DNA of 64,000 nt, taken from NCBI RefSeq assembly GCF_029917005.1, contig NZ_CP123967.1, positions 2,418,001 to 2,482,000 on the forward strand, given 5' to 3'. Positions 50,801 to 58,979 of this stretch are shown here, in pieces. Each line of letters starts with the position of its first letter. Position 1 is the first letter of the stretch. The translations under genes were made by a program, and so were the position numbers. The stretch comes from Tessaracoccus lacteus (GTDB lineage: Bacteria > Actinomycetota > Actinomycetes > Propionibacteriales > Propionibacteriaceae). The notes beneath the pieces were generated by a model. It saw nothing but the letters and a program-made list of their open reading frames with translations, had not been told where the DNA came from and ran no database searches.

Positions 50801-50905
50801 ACGAGCTGAGGAGGCCGACCGAGCGCCGCTGCTATAGTCCCAACCGCTCGCGGGACCGCGATCATGCGGACCCGTTTCTCCTCACCCAGGAAGTAAGGAT
50901 CTGAC

Positions 50906-51277
50906 ATGTTGCAGGGCTTCAAGGAGTTCCTCCTCCGCGGCAATCTGGTCGAGCTGGCCGTCGCGTTCGTCATCGGCGCCGCGTTCTCGAGCGTCGTGGA
51001 GAGCTTCACCGCGATGTTCATGGACGTGCTCGGCAAGATCGGCGGCACCCCCGACTTCTCGTCGTGGAACCCCGGCGGAGTGGGCGTCGGGCCGTTCCTG
51101 ACCGCGCTCATCTCCTTCATCATCATGGCCACCGTCATCTACTTCGGCGTCGTGATGCCCTACAACAAGGCCAAGGAGTTCTTCGACCGGAAGAAGCAGC
51201 CCGCCTACGCCGGCCCGACGACCGAGAGCCTGCTCGCCGAGATCCGCGACCTCCTCAAGGAGGAGCAGCCCCGCTGA
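50906..51277 (+). CDS. mscL: Large-conductance mechanosensitive channel
   Basis: A 123-residue MscL, the pentameric emergency valve that opens under osmotic downshock. It has the N-terminal amphipathic helix LQGFKEFLLRGNLVELAVAF, the pore-lining VIGAAFSSVVESF, the second helix PFLTALISFIIMATVIYFGV and the charged C-terminal bundle EIRDLLKEEQ. The ATG at 50906 follows AGGAAGTAAGGAT. Length and topology are normal. Confidence 0.96.
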   Translation: MLQGFKEFLLRGNLVELAVAFVIGAAFSSVVESFTAMFMDVLGKIGGTPDFSSWNPGGVGVGPFLTALISFIIMATVIYFGVVMPYNKAKEFFDRKKQPAYAGPTTESLLAEIRDLLKEEQPR

Positions 51278-51299
51278 CGCTCCGCCCGGCGCGGGGCCT

Positions 51300-51487
51300 T
51301 CCCGCGCCGCAGGCTCAGCCCCAGTGCGGGACCCCGCACCGCAGCCTCAGCCCCGGCGCGGGGCCTTCCCGCGCCGCAGGCTCAGCCCCAGTGTGGGACC
51401 CGCGCCGCAGGCTCAGCCCCAGTGTGGGACCCGCGCCGCAGGCTCAGCCCCAGTGCGGGACCCCGCACCGCAGCCTCAGCCCCAGTG
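51300..51487. repeat. Six imperfect 31-35 bp repeats derived from a gene's 3' end
   Basis: TCAGCCCC(A)GTG-type units begin at 51315, 51347, 51382, 51413, 51444 and 51476. On the minus strand most read CCGCACTGGGGCTGA or CCACACTGGGGCTGA, that is Pro-His-Trp-Gly-stop. The last is the true end of the neighbouring gene; the others look like tandem copies of that end. Confidence 0.75.
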
Positions 51488-51835
51488 CGGCGGCCGGTCC
51501 GCGACGAGCCGCTGCTCGTCGCGGTTGAGCCGACGGTGCGCGGGCGTCGCCGGCTCCAGTCCGGTGAGCCCGAGGTCCCGGCGGAGCGCCGCGAGGGCCG
51601 CGTCGAAGCGGGCGAACCCGACCGCCCGCAGATCCGCGATCGGCACCTCGAAGGGCCACGGCTGGCGGGCGTGCTGACGCTCGCGCCGCAGGGCGCCAAG
51701 CGCCACGGCGTCGAACCCAGCCCGCGCCAGCGCCTCGGCGACGGGCACCTCAAGGGTCAGCTCGATCTGCTGTCCGGTGAGCGCCCGCGCCAGGGCGGAT
51801 GCCAGCTTCGTGTCAGTCGCCGAGTCGGGTACCAC
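51476..51835 (-). CDS. Uncharacterised 119-residue protein downstream of UGPase
   Basis: A small soluble protein I do not recognise. It is Ala/Arg/Leu-rich and mostly helical (KLASALARALTGQQIELTLE, PWPFEVPIADLRAVGFARFD, AALAALRRDLGLTG) and ends RPPHWG. The GTG at 51835 has AGGAG just upstream and overlaps the UGPase stop by 23 bp, which supports co-translation. Its final codons are repeated downstream as a short tandem array. No catalytic or binding motif is evident. Confidence 0.6.
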   Translation of the reverse strand: MVPDSATDTKLASALARALTGQQIELTLEVPVAEALARAGFDAVALGALRRERQHARQPWPFEVPIADLRAVGFARFDAALAALRRDLGLTGLEPATPAHRRLNRDEQRLVADRPPHWG

Positions 51836-53219
51836 CGGGGATCTCCTGAGCCGACCCCTCGTCGGCCAGCTCGACGTCGCCGACCACCACGACGCCCTCG
51901 CCGAAGGTCCAGTCGCCCACGACCTTCAGGCTCGTGGCCCTGCACAGCGACGGGGCGCTGGGGATGCGTGCGGTGAAGTCGTCGACGAGCTTGTAGTAGC
52001 GCCCGTCCAGGCTGATCTCGGGGCTGGCCTCCGTGCGGGCGACGAGCCTGCCCTCCGCGGTCAGGTCGTAGACGTCCGAACGCAGCAGCAGCAGCTCGTT
52101 GGTGGTCTTGACGGGCAGGAAGCGGTCGCGGCCGACGCAGATGGCGGTCGCGCCCTCGAACACCTCGACGGCGGCGCCCATCGCGGACTCGACCTGGATG
52201 ACCGGCGTCGAGTCCTTCTTCGCCGGGTCGACGGTCTTCTCGTTGCGGATCAGCGGCAGGCCCAGCACGGAGCCGCGCGCGACGAGGGCCTCCTTGAGCC
52301 TGACCAAGTCGAACCACAGGTTGTTGGTGTGGAAGAACGGGTGGCGGTGCTCGTCGGTGAAGTAGTCCATCTCCTCCGGCGCCGTCTGCGCGGTGTCGCG
52401 GAGGATGAGCTGGCCATCGGCCTTGCGGATGGCCAGGTGGCCGCCCTTCTTGTCGTTGACGGTGCGACGACACAGCTCCGCGGCGTACGGGGCCCCGGAC
52501 TTGGCAAACCAGCCGGCGATCGTCGCGTTGGGAGCGGCGCCGAGGTTGTCGCCGTTGGAGACGCACGCGTACCGGAAGCCTGCCTCGATGAGCTGGTCCA
52601 GCACGCCGGAGCCCTCGAGCGCCGGGTACAGGTCGCCGTGACCCGGCGGGCACCACTCGAGCGTCGGATCCTCGGCCCATTCGACGGGGGTCAGGTCGTC
52701 GGCGCGGAGCTTAGGTTCCTGGTTCTGCAGGAAGCTCAGCGGCAGCCCCTCGACGGGCAGCTCAGGGTAGCGGGCCAGATGCGCCAGCGTATCGGCCTGC
52801 GTGCGGAACGAGTTCATCAGCAGCAGCGGCAGGCGGGCCTCGTAACGCTCGCGCGCGGCCAGCACCTGGCGGACGATCAGGTCGAGGAAGTTGTACCCGT
52901 CGCGGACCTTCAGCAGCGTCTTGGCCTTGTCGAGGCCCATGGACGTGCCCAGCCCGCCGTTGAGCTTGATGATGACGGTCTGGCCGATGGCCTCGCGGGC
53001 CTCGGCGCCGCTGATGTCGACGTCGGCGAGCATCGGCGGGTCGAGGAGCGGCTCGATGGTGTCCTCGCGGATGACGCCGGTCTCACCCGACTCGAGAAGT
53101 TCGTAGAAACGGGAGAACACCTCGATGGCCGGGGCTGACACCCCCGCGGCTAGCATCTTGTCCCTGGCGGCTTGCAGACCAGCTGCTGACACGTCGATTC
53201 CCTTCGTCGGATTCCGCAT
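51813..53219 (-). CDS. UTP-glucose-1-phosphate uridylyltransferase, eukaryotic-type family
   Basis: A 468-residue UDP-glucose pyrophosphorylase of the UDPGP family, distinct from the shorter bacterial GalU. The nucleotide loop is KLNGGLGTSMGLDKAK near residue 90, with LNGGLGTxMG diagnostic. CPPGHGDLYPAL and YACVSNGDNLGA follow, then the C-terminal beta-helix (GVVVVGDVELADEG). It makes UDP-glucose for glycan and trehalose synthesis. The ATG at 53219 is used here; a GTG at 53192 with GAAGGGA upstream is a good alternative. It sits where actinobacteria usually carry galU near the glp block. Confidence 0.92.
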   Translation of the reverse strand: MRNPTKGIDVSAAGLQAARDKMLAAGVSAPAIEVFSRFYELLESGETGVIREDTIEPLLDPPMLADVDISGAEAREAIGQTVIIKLNGGLGTSMGLDKAKTLLKVRDGYNFLDLIVRQVLAARERYEARLPLLLMNSFRTQADTLAHLARYPELPVEGLPLSFLQNQEPKLRADDLTPVEWAEDPTLEWCPPGHGDLYPALEGSGVLDQLIEAGFRYACVSNGDNLGAAPNATIAGWFAKSGAPYAAELCRRTVNDKKGGHLAIRKADGQLILRDTAQTAPEEMDYFTDEHRHPFFHTNNLWFDLVRLKEALVARGSVLGLPLIRNEKTVDPAKKDSTPVIQVESAMGAAVEVFEGATAICVGRDRFLPVKTTNELLLLRSDVYDLTAEGRLVARTEASPEISLDGRYYKLVDDFTARIPSAPSLCRATSLKVVGDWTFGEGVVVVGDVELADEGSAQEIPGGTRLGD

Positions 53220-53323
53220 CCGATCCTAACCGGACCCCGCGCAGCGGAGAGTCCGGAGCCTCTCACACGCCTCTCTGGCGTGTCTCACAGACTTCACACA
53301 ATTTCCAGTTACAGGGTTGGCCC

Positions 53324-53635
53324 ATGATGATCCTCAGCCACGAAGCAGTCTTCACCGTTGACGGCGTCCGCTGCGCCGTCGTCACCACCCGACCCGAGGC
53401 CCTGATGCCGGCGGTGCCGGTCGTCGAGGAGGCGGTCTCCGCAGCCGAGGTTCGCGTCGCGTACTGGCAGCGGATGGGCATCGCGTCGCTGGCGAAGGCC
53501 AGGCTGGCCGAGCGGATCGTCGCCCGGCTCCGCGCCCTTCTCCCCGGCGGATTCATGGTGCGGATCGGCGACGAACTCGCCACCGCGGGCGAGCGCCCCG
53601 ACGGCGGCTGGCAACTGCTTTCCGCCGCCGCCTGA
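53324..53635 (+). CDS. Uncharacterised 103-residue protein
   Basis: A small protein of unknown function (MILSHEAVFTVDGVRCAVVT then ALLPGGFMVRIGDELATAG). It has a short beta N-terminus and a central helix rich in Ala and Arg (VAYWQRMGIASLAKARLAER). No membrane segment, signal or metal motif is present. No strong ribosome site precedes the ATG. It lies between UGPase and the nitrite reductase and converges on the latter with a 1-bp gap. The coding call rests on frame length and codon use. Confidence 0.55.
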   Translation: MMILSHEAVFTVDGVRCAVVTTRPEALMPAVPVVEEAVSAAEVRVAYWQRMGIASLAKARLAERIVARLRALLPGGFMVRIGDELATAGERPDGGWQLLSAAA

Positions 53636-53636
53636 G

Positions 53637-56219
53637 CTACCCGGTCACCTCGACGACGCCGTGCGCCCCACGCTCGGCGTCGATCATCACGTGGCTGACG
53701 ACGGGGTAATGACCGGCCTCGGTGAAGCTCAGCTCGACGAACCCGCCCTCGGCCGGCTGGAGTGCCAGCGCCTGACTGCCTCCACCGGTGGAACCGAACG
53801 CATCCACGCCGTCGCGGAGCAGGTAGGCACCCTCGCGGTAGACGGTGTCGAACTGGCCGCCGACGATGTGGAAACTCGTCGCCCGGCTGGGGCCGGCATC
53901 GAGCACGAAGAAACGCACCGTCTCCCCGACCTCCGCGACGAACGGCTCCTGGTCGTACTGGTTGGCGATACCGTTGAACACCACCCTCGTCGGGTCGCCG
54001 GTGGCGACCGCGGCGGCGTCCACCTCGGTGGCACCGTCGGCGCTGTCGGCGAGCTGGCCGTACACCTCTGACTGGACGACGACATACTCCCGGTCGACCT
54101 CCGCTAGGCCCTCCTCCGGCTCGATGATGACCGCGCCGTGCATGCCCGCGGAGATATGGGAGCTCATCGGGGCGGTTGAGCAGTGGTACATCCACACCCC
54201 GGCGCGGTTCGCGGTGAAGGTGTAGACGAGGCTCTCCCCCGGCGCGATGGTCCGCATGGGGTCGTCGGGCGCGATGTCGCCGGCGTGGAAGTCGATCGAG
54301 TGGCCCATCGACCCGTCGTTGATCAGCGTGATCTCGAACGTGTCGCCCACCCGCCCCCGCAGCACCGGCCCGACGCCGTTGCCGTTGAACGTCCACCGGG
54401 TCTGCCACAGGCCCGGCGCCACCTCGAGCGGCACCTCGGTTACGCGGAACTCGTAGCGGTGCACGTCGCCGTCGTCGAGGACCGGGGCCGTCGGGTCGAC
54501 CACCGAGCCGACGGCCGCGTCGTCGTCCGCCGTCGCGCCGTGGTCCATGGTGGCGTGGTCGTCGGGGGATGCGGTCGCGGCCGTGCCGTTCACGACGATG
54601 TCGAATGTCATGCCCATCTGTCGGTGACCGACGACGGTGCACCAGCCCTGTTCGCTCGCGCCGACGATGCCGAGGTCGAGGTCGGCGGTCTCCCCCTCGG
54701 CGAGCCTCGGGGTCCGCTGACCGCCGATGGACAGATCGTGCACGTTCGTGGGGTCGGTGTTCGTGAGGTGGATGACGAGGCGGTCGCCGGCGTTGACCTC
54801 GACGCTGCTCGGCCTGAACTGCATGTCGTGGGCGGTGACGTCCACCTCGACGGTCCGGCCCGTCGCGGGAACCTGCGCCGACGTCGTCGTCCCGCCGACG
54901 GCCTGCGGGTCGAGGCCGAAGCCGAGCGTCAGCGCCAGGGAGAGGGCGGCGATGCCCGCGATGAGCCCGTTGCCGGTCAGCGCGGCGGGTCGCTGCGTCG
55001 GGCCCGTGGCCGGTTCCCCGCGGACGGCCCTGCGTCGCTCCGCGACCGACGCCCGGGTGCCGACGATCAGTAGCGGGACGAACACCGCGAAGGCCGCGAG
55101 AACCAGCACGGAGACGGTGACGCGCGCCCAACTGGTCAGCGGGAGTAGCCACAGGAGGAGCCCGCCGTTGGTGATCACGAGCCGCGCGGTCGCCCAGCGG
55201 TCGAACCAGGCCGCGCCCGCCCGCACCACCCGCGGGCCGCCGCCCAGCACTGACGGAATGAGGTACGACAGTGCCCCGGTGAGGAGCTGCAGCAGGAACC
55301 CGACGACCCACACGGCCGCCAGCAGCGGGTAGCCGTCCGCGAGCTCGAGGTCGTCGGAGAAGGCGACGTGCCATGCCGTCATGAGGAGCGCGACGCAGGC
55401 CCAGACGGCGCCTGCACCGATGGAGGCGGAGGCGAACTCGCGCGGCGGCTTGCGGAGGGCCGGGGCGACGAGGCAGCGCCCGAACCAGACGAGCCCGGCG
55501 GCGTAGCCGAGTATCCCGACGGCGGCGACGGCGCGGAGGCCGACAAGCGAACCCGCCACGATGACCGTCAGCGCGACCACCAGGATCGGGAGCGCCTGGC
55601 GCGCGAGGGCCTCGGCGCGGTCGTCCATCCGGGTCCGCAACACCGTCGGCCAGAACGTGACGAGCGTGCCGACGACGGTCAGCCCGACCCAGCCGAGCAG
55701 CATCACCATGGTGTGCGCGACGAGGAACCGCGCGTGCCAGGCGTCGCCCAGCCCGAAGGCCAGCGTCACGCCGAACCCCGCGCCGACGGGGAGGCACAGC
55801 GCCGCGGCGACGTAGTACCTGACGCAGATCCGGAAGCGCCCCGGCAGAGCCCGGCGCAGGTCCCGGACGAGCACCGCCGCGTGCCAGCCGACGGCCACGG
55901 AGACGATGCACGCCCCGACGACGACCATCGGCCACACCGCCGTCGGCACTCCGACCAGGACCAGCAGGGACCCGACGCCCAGCGCGCCGAGCCGGATGTC
56001 GGTGAGCCGCCTCGTCGCGTCGTCGGCGCGGGACTTCAGCAGCGCAGAGGAGAAGTGGGCGCTCCACACCATGATGGAGTGCGTGATGGCCCCGAGCGCG
56101 ACCAGGTGCACGAGCAGCCAAGTCGACTCGGGGATCCAGCGGTGGGCGATCGCGACGGCGACGGCCGCGACGAACCAGGCGACGACGGCGTAGTCACGCC
56201 ACGAGCGGCCGCGCCTCAT
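53637..56219 (-). CDS. nirK: Copper nitrite reductase fused to a polytopic membrane domain and a cupredoxin
   Basis: An 860-residue fusion. Residues 1-440 hold about 11-12 membrane helices of NnrS-like character (HLVALGAITHSIMVWSAHFS, FLVAHTMVMLLGWVG). Residues 475-580 are an extra cupredoxin with a full type-1 copper set: His in NVHDLS, Cys in GWCTVVGH, then His and Met in GHRQMGM. Residues 600-860 are a two-domain NirK: SMGHSIDFHAG with type-1 His, catalytic Asp and type-2 His; YHCSTAPMSSHISAGMHG with type-2 His, type-1 Cys, His and Met; SFHIVGGQFD with the catalytic His; and VVSHVM. It should reduce nitrite to NO on the outer face, fed electrons through the built-in cupredoxin. It overlaps the upstream NnrS-like gene by ATGA. 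Confidence 0.88.
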   Translation of the reverse strand: MRRGRSWRDYAVVAWFVAAVAVAIAHRWIPESTWLLVHLVALGAITHSIMVWSAHFSSALLKSRADDATRRLTDIRLGALGVGSLLVLVGVPTAVWPMVVVGACIVSVAVGWHAAVLVRDLRRALPGRFRICVRYYVAAALCLPVGAGFGVTLAFGLGDAWHARFLVAHTMVMLLGWVGLTVVGTLVTFWPTVLRTRMDDRAEALARQALPILVVALTVIVAGSLVGLRAVAAVGILGYAAGLVWFGRCLVAPALRKPPREFASASIGAGAVWACVALLMTAWHVAFSDDLELADGYPLLAAVWVVGFLLQLLTGALSYLIPSVLGGGPRVVRAGAAWFDRWATARLVITNGGLLLWLLPLTSWARVTVSVLVLAAFAVFVPLLIVGTRASVAERRRAVRGEPATGPTQRPAALTGNGLIAGIAALSLALTLGFGLDPQAVGGTTTSAQVPATGRTVEVDVTAHDMQFRPSSVEVNAGDRLVIHLTNTDPTNVHDLSIGGQRTPRLAEGETADLDLGIVGASEQGWCTVVGHRQMGMTFDIVVNGTAATASPDDHATMDHGATADDDAAVGSVVDPTAPVLDDGDVHRYEFRVTEVPLEVAPGLWQTRWTFNGNGVGPVLRGRVGDTFEITLINDGSMGHSIDFHAGDIAPDDPMRTIAPGESLVYTFTANRAGVWMYHCSTAPMSSHISAGMHGAVIIEPEEGLAEVDREYVVVQSEVYGQLADSADGATEVDAAAVATGDPTRVVFNGIANQYDQEPFVAEVGETVRFFVLDAGPSRATSFHIVGGQFDTVYREGAYLLRDGVDAFGSTGGGSQALALQPAEGGFVELSFTEAGHYPVVSHVMIDAERGAHGVVEVTG

Positions 56220-57304
56220 CTCTTCACCACCGAGTATCCGACGGTGACTGCGAAGGCGAGCATGGAGACCACGGTGAGGATTCCTCCGACCTGATAGACG
56301 TGGACGGCCGCGGACAGAGCCCCGAGCGTCCGCACGGCCAGTCCGCACTGCAGGAGGGCGAGCGGGATCCACATGGCCGCACGATACGGGAGCCCCCGGC
56401 CGATGACGGCGGGGAAGATGATGGGGGCGTGCGCCATGATCATGGACACGCCGAAGCCGAGGAACACGCAGTGGATGACGGCGTCGTAGGGGCCGCCTTG
56501 GGTCACGGACCCCGCCACGAGCCAGATGACCCCCGCGATCGCGAGCCAGCAGTTACCCGCCAGGAGAGCGGCCGCGTTGAACCGGCGGAGCCCGCGTGAC
56601 CGGATCATGCGGCGCCCCACATCGTCGCGGATCAGCCACACCGAGACCAGCACGGCGCCGAGGCCCAGCACGCGCGACCCGGCGTCGGGCAGCACCACCG
56701 ACAGACCCGCGCCTGCGCCGACGACCGTCGTCAGGGTGAGCAGCATCCGCACCGCGCCGGGCCCCATGCTCAGCTGCGCGAGCTCCGCGCGTTCGGAGGC
56801 GATCGTGAGGATGAGGTAGGCGGCCAGCAACGGAATCATGCCCGGGAGGTCGGCGACCAGCAGCCCGAACGCCGCACAGACCGCGAACAGCACCGCCAGC
56901 GCCTGGGCCGCCACCAGAGGCAGCGGGGCCCTGACCCACAAGGCCACGGCCACCGCGAGGAAGGCGATCGTGCCGTCCAGGAGCAGCAGCTTTCCGAGCG
57001 TCTCCGGTGCTCCCGCCAGCAGGGCAACGGCCCCGACTCCCAACAGCGTGGGCGCCAGGTAGGCGAGCGGGTTGCGCAGCGCCTGGGCCCGCTCGAGCGA
57101 GATGAGCGTGCCCATGAAGCCGAGCACCATGACGGGGCCGTGGAGCTCCCCGACCCGCGTCGAGGCCACCGGGGCCCACACCCCCAGCCGGACCAGGCCG
57201 GCGTTCAGGCCACTCAGCAGGCTCACTCCCGCGAACGCGATGCACATGACCCGCCAGCGCACCCAGCGGTCCGTCGGGGTCGGGGTGTCAGGACCGCGGC
57301 TCAT
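56216..57304 (-). CDS. NnrS-like polytopic membrane protein
   Basis: A 362-residue protein with about 11-12 helices and conserved His residues in ELHGPVMVLGFMGTLISLER and GFGVSMIMAHAPIIFPAV, the kind of pattern seen in NnrS haem-copper proteins of nitric-oxide metabolism. It also resembles the membrane part of the NirK fusion downstream, to which it is coupled by ATGA. The start is uncertain: the ATG at 57304 is used here, but a GTG at 57352 overlapping the DUF2249 gene is possible and neither has a clear ribosome site. It likely supports NO handling or nitrite reduction. Confidence 0.7.
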   Translation of the reverse strand: MSRGPDTPTPTDRWVRWRVMCIAFAGVSLLSGLNAGLVRLGVWAPVASTRVGELHGPVMVLGFMGTLISLERAQALRNPLAYLAPTLLGVGAVALLAGAPETLGKLLLLDGTIAFLAVAVALWVRAPLPLVAAQALAVLFAVCAAFGLLVADLPGMIPLLAAYLILTIASERAELAQLSMGPGAVRMLLTLTTVVGAGAGLSVVLPDAGSRVLGLGAVLVSVWLIRDDVGRRMIRSRGLRRFNAAALLAGNCWLAIAGVIWLVAGSVTQGGPYDAVIHCVFLGFGVSMIMAHAPIIFPAVIGRGLPYRAAMWIPLALLQCGLAVRTLGALSAAVHVYQVGGILTVVSMLAFAVTVGYSVVKR

Positions 57305-57324
57305 GAGGGTCGGGCCGTTTCGGA

Positions 57325-57606
57325 TCAGGACCGCGACAGCTTCATGCGCCACGCCTGGGGACCGCGCTGCAGATACTCGACCGTGATGCCGGAGCCGTGG
57401 CGATCCTGGATCCGCGTCAACAGCGGCTGCGGATCGTGCGGGGCAACCAGGACGAATCCGGCGCCGGTGCTCAGCGAGTCGACCACCCCGAGGATGGCGG
57501 CGTGACGGATGGCGTGCGGGATCGCGCGCGCGTCAAGCTCAGGCACCGCCTCGTCGTGTTCACCGCAGCTGCAGCTGGACTGTTCGAGGAGTTTCAGATC
57601 AGACAC
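57325..57606 (-). CDS. DUF2249 domain protein
   Basis: A 93-residue DUF2249 protein: CSCGEHDEAVPELDARAIPH at the start (a CxC pair and the ELDAR motif), HDPQPLLTRIQDRHGSGITV in the middle, and a C-terminal strand with QRGPQAWRMKLSR. The family is common in denitrification and NO-related operons. The GTG at 57606 lies seven bases after TACCAT, which fits a leaderless promoter. It is the first gene of the DUF2249-NnrS-NirK operon. Confidence 0.85.
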   Translation of the reverse strand: MSDLKLLEQSSCSCGEHDEAVPELDARAIPHAIRHAAILGVVDSLSTGAGFVLVAPHDPQPLLTRIQDRHGSGITVEYLQRGPQAWRMKLSRS

Positions 57607-57739
57607 GGGCCTGATGGTACTCCGGCCACCCGGCACCCACCTGCGGCGGGTCCCGTGCTGCGCCCAGCTCCCGGCCGAGTCGGCCCGGATCCCTCCGCGC
57701 ACCTTGCCCGACGACGTGCCGCCGGGACACACTGGCCTC

Positions 57740-58168
57740 ATGCGCCTGTGGTCCCTTCATCCCCGCCTGCTCGACAGGCAGGGACTGACGGCGTGCTGGC
57801 GCGAGGCGCTGTTGGCGCAGGCCGTGCTGGCGGGCCGGACCCGCGGCTACCGCAACCACCCGCAGCTCGACCGGTTCCGGGCGACGACCGACCCGATCGC
57901 CGCCGTCGGCGCGTACCTGTCGGCGGTCGCGGACGAGGCGGAGGCCCGCAGGTACCGCTTCGACAGAGGCAGGATCGACGCGCCGGGCGGGTACGACGGG
58001 ACCATCTCGGTCACCGACGGGCAGCTTGCCTTCGAGTGGCGGCACCTGACCGCGAAGCTGGCCGCCCGCTCCCCCGCGTGGTCGCCGGATCCCGGCCCCG
58101 GAACGCCGTCCCACCATCCGCTGTTCACCGTCGTCACCGGCCCCGTCGAGCCGTGGGAACGGGTGTGA
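57740..58168 (+). CDS. Pyrimidine-dimer DNA glycosylase family protein
   Basis: A 142-residue protein of the T4 endonuclease V-like family in its actinobacterial form. It opens MRLWSLHPRLLDRQGLTACW, followed by REALLAQAVLAGRTRGYRNH, the family signature in which Arg and Glu contact the damaged site. Such enzymes excise UV-induced pyrimidine dimers. The ATG at 57740 was chosen because the conserved sequence begins exactly there. It is divergent from the DUF2249 gene and stands alone. Confidence 0.8.
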   Translation: MRLWSLHPRLLDRQGLTACWREALLAQAVLAGRTRGYRNHPQLDRFRATTDPIAAVGAYLSAVADEAEARRYRFDRGRIDAPGGYDGTISVTDGQLAFEWRHLTAKLAARSPAWSPDPGPGTPSHHPLFTVVTGPVEPWERV

Positions 58169-58294
58169 CCTCGACCACCCTGCCCGCACGCCGCGGAGGA
58201 CGGGGCGGGGATCAACAGCGTGCCTTGTCAGCGGAAGTTCGCCGCGCCGGGATCGCTTAACCGACCCCGCCGCAGCGCCCGTGCGGAGGGGGTC

Positions 58295-58300
58295 TAGAGT
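58295..58300 (+). promoter_or_regulatory. -10 element of the 6C-like RNA
   Basis: TAGAGT fits TAnnnT and lies eight bases before the first paired base of the RNA, at the distance expected for its transcription start. Confidence 0.5.
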
Positions 58301-58305
58301 CCTTC

Positions 58306-58402
58306 TTGTCGCTCCCTTGGCCTCCCCCCATTGCCACAGGGAGCGACACCGTTTCCTGGGCATGTCGGCACCGTCGCCGACCTCAGCCTGGCCGTACGAG
58401 GA
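58306..58402 (+). ncRNA. 6C-type small RNA
   Basis: A 10-bp perfect stem (GTCGCTCCCT at 58308-58317, AGGGAGCGAC at 58338-58347) encloses a second stem TGGC/GCCA and the loop CTCCCCCCATT with six consecutive C. This is the diagnostic first hairpin of the actinobacterial 6C RNA, whose C-rich loops can pair with G-rich target mRNAs. A second structure follows (GTCGGC/GCCGAC within 58365-58382, perhaps framed by GTTTCCT and AGGAAC), but its loop has no C run. The copy abuts the dispersed repeats at 58406, so its 3' end may be altered. The end coordinate is approximate. Confidence 0.65.
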
Positions 58403-58405
58403 ACC

Positions 58406-58690
58406 CTTCGACAAGCTCAGGGCCTTTCGACAAGCTCAAGGAACCGCGGGTCGTTGAGCTTGTCGAAACGCCAGATCCGGATCGTTGAGCTTGTCGAAAC
58501 GCCAGATCCGGGTCGTTGAGCTTGTCGAAACGCCAGATCCGGGTCGTTGAGCTTGTCGAAACGCCAGATCCGGGTCGTTGAGCTTGTCGAAACGCCCTGA
58601 GCGGAGCGAAGGGTCCAACCCGACCCCGGCCCCTCGCCTCGTCGGCGCTGGAGCGCCTCGTCGGCGCCCTTCGACAAGCTCAGGGAACGG
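58406..58690. repeat. Dispersed-repeat cluster with a 31-bp tandem array
   Basis: After two CCCTTCGACAAGCTCAGGG-type copies, four full units of 31 bp (58448-58571, each GGGTCGTTGAGCTTGTCG through CGCCAGATCC) and a partial fifth run head to tail. The array ends with a CCCTGAGCGGAGCGAAGGG copy, and another repeat lies at 58669-58687. No gene is supported between the 6C RNA and tRNA-Arg. Confidence 0.88.
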
Positions 58691-58741
58691 CAAACCGCCG
58701 CCGACTCGGCAGCACACCTTGTCAGCCACGGTTCTGGCTGG

Positions 58742-58814
58742 CGGCCCCGGGAGGATTCGAACCTCCGGCACATGGTTTAGGAAACCACTGCTCTATCCCC
58801 TGAGCTACGAGGCC
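58742..58814 (-). tRNA. tRNA-Arg (anticodon CCT)
   Basis: A 73-nt cloverleaf with acceptor GGCCTCG/CGGGGCC, D arm GCTC-AGGGGATA-GAGC, anticodon loop TTCCTAA, T arm GGAGG-TTCGAAT-CCTCC and discriminator G. CCA is not encoded. Confidence 0.96.
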
Positions 58815-58979
58815 AGCGGGTACAAGAATAGCGGCCCTGAGACGGTGCCCGCACCGTCGGCGCCCTGGCCGCGGCACGTACCTCCGCCCGGCGGTCGTCG
58901 GCTAGGTCGGCGGGCGCCACCATCCGTCGTCTCGGGCGTTGCGCAGTCATGGTGACGACGAGTGACGAGGCAGCGGCCA

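Noticed and set aside
53263-56121. A 952-codon frame overlapping the nitrite reductase
   Set aside because: It is an Arg-rich alternate frame of the same strand; the NirK frame carries all copper ligands.
58448-58571. Second CRISPR-like array
   Set aside because: A plain 31-bp tandem repeat without variable spacers.
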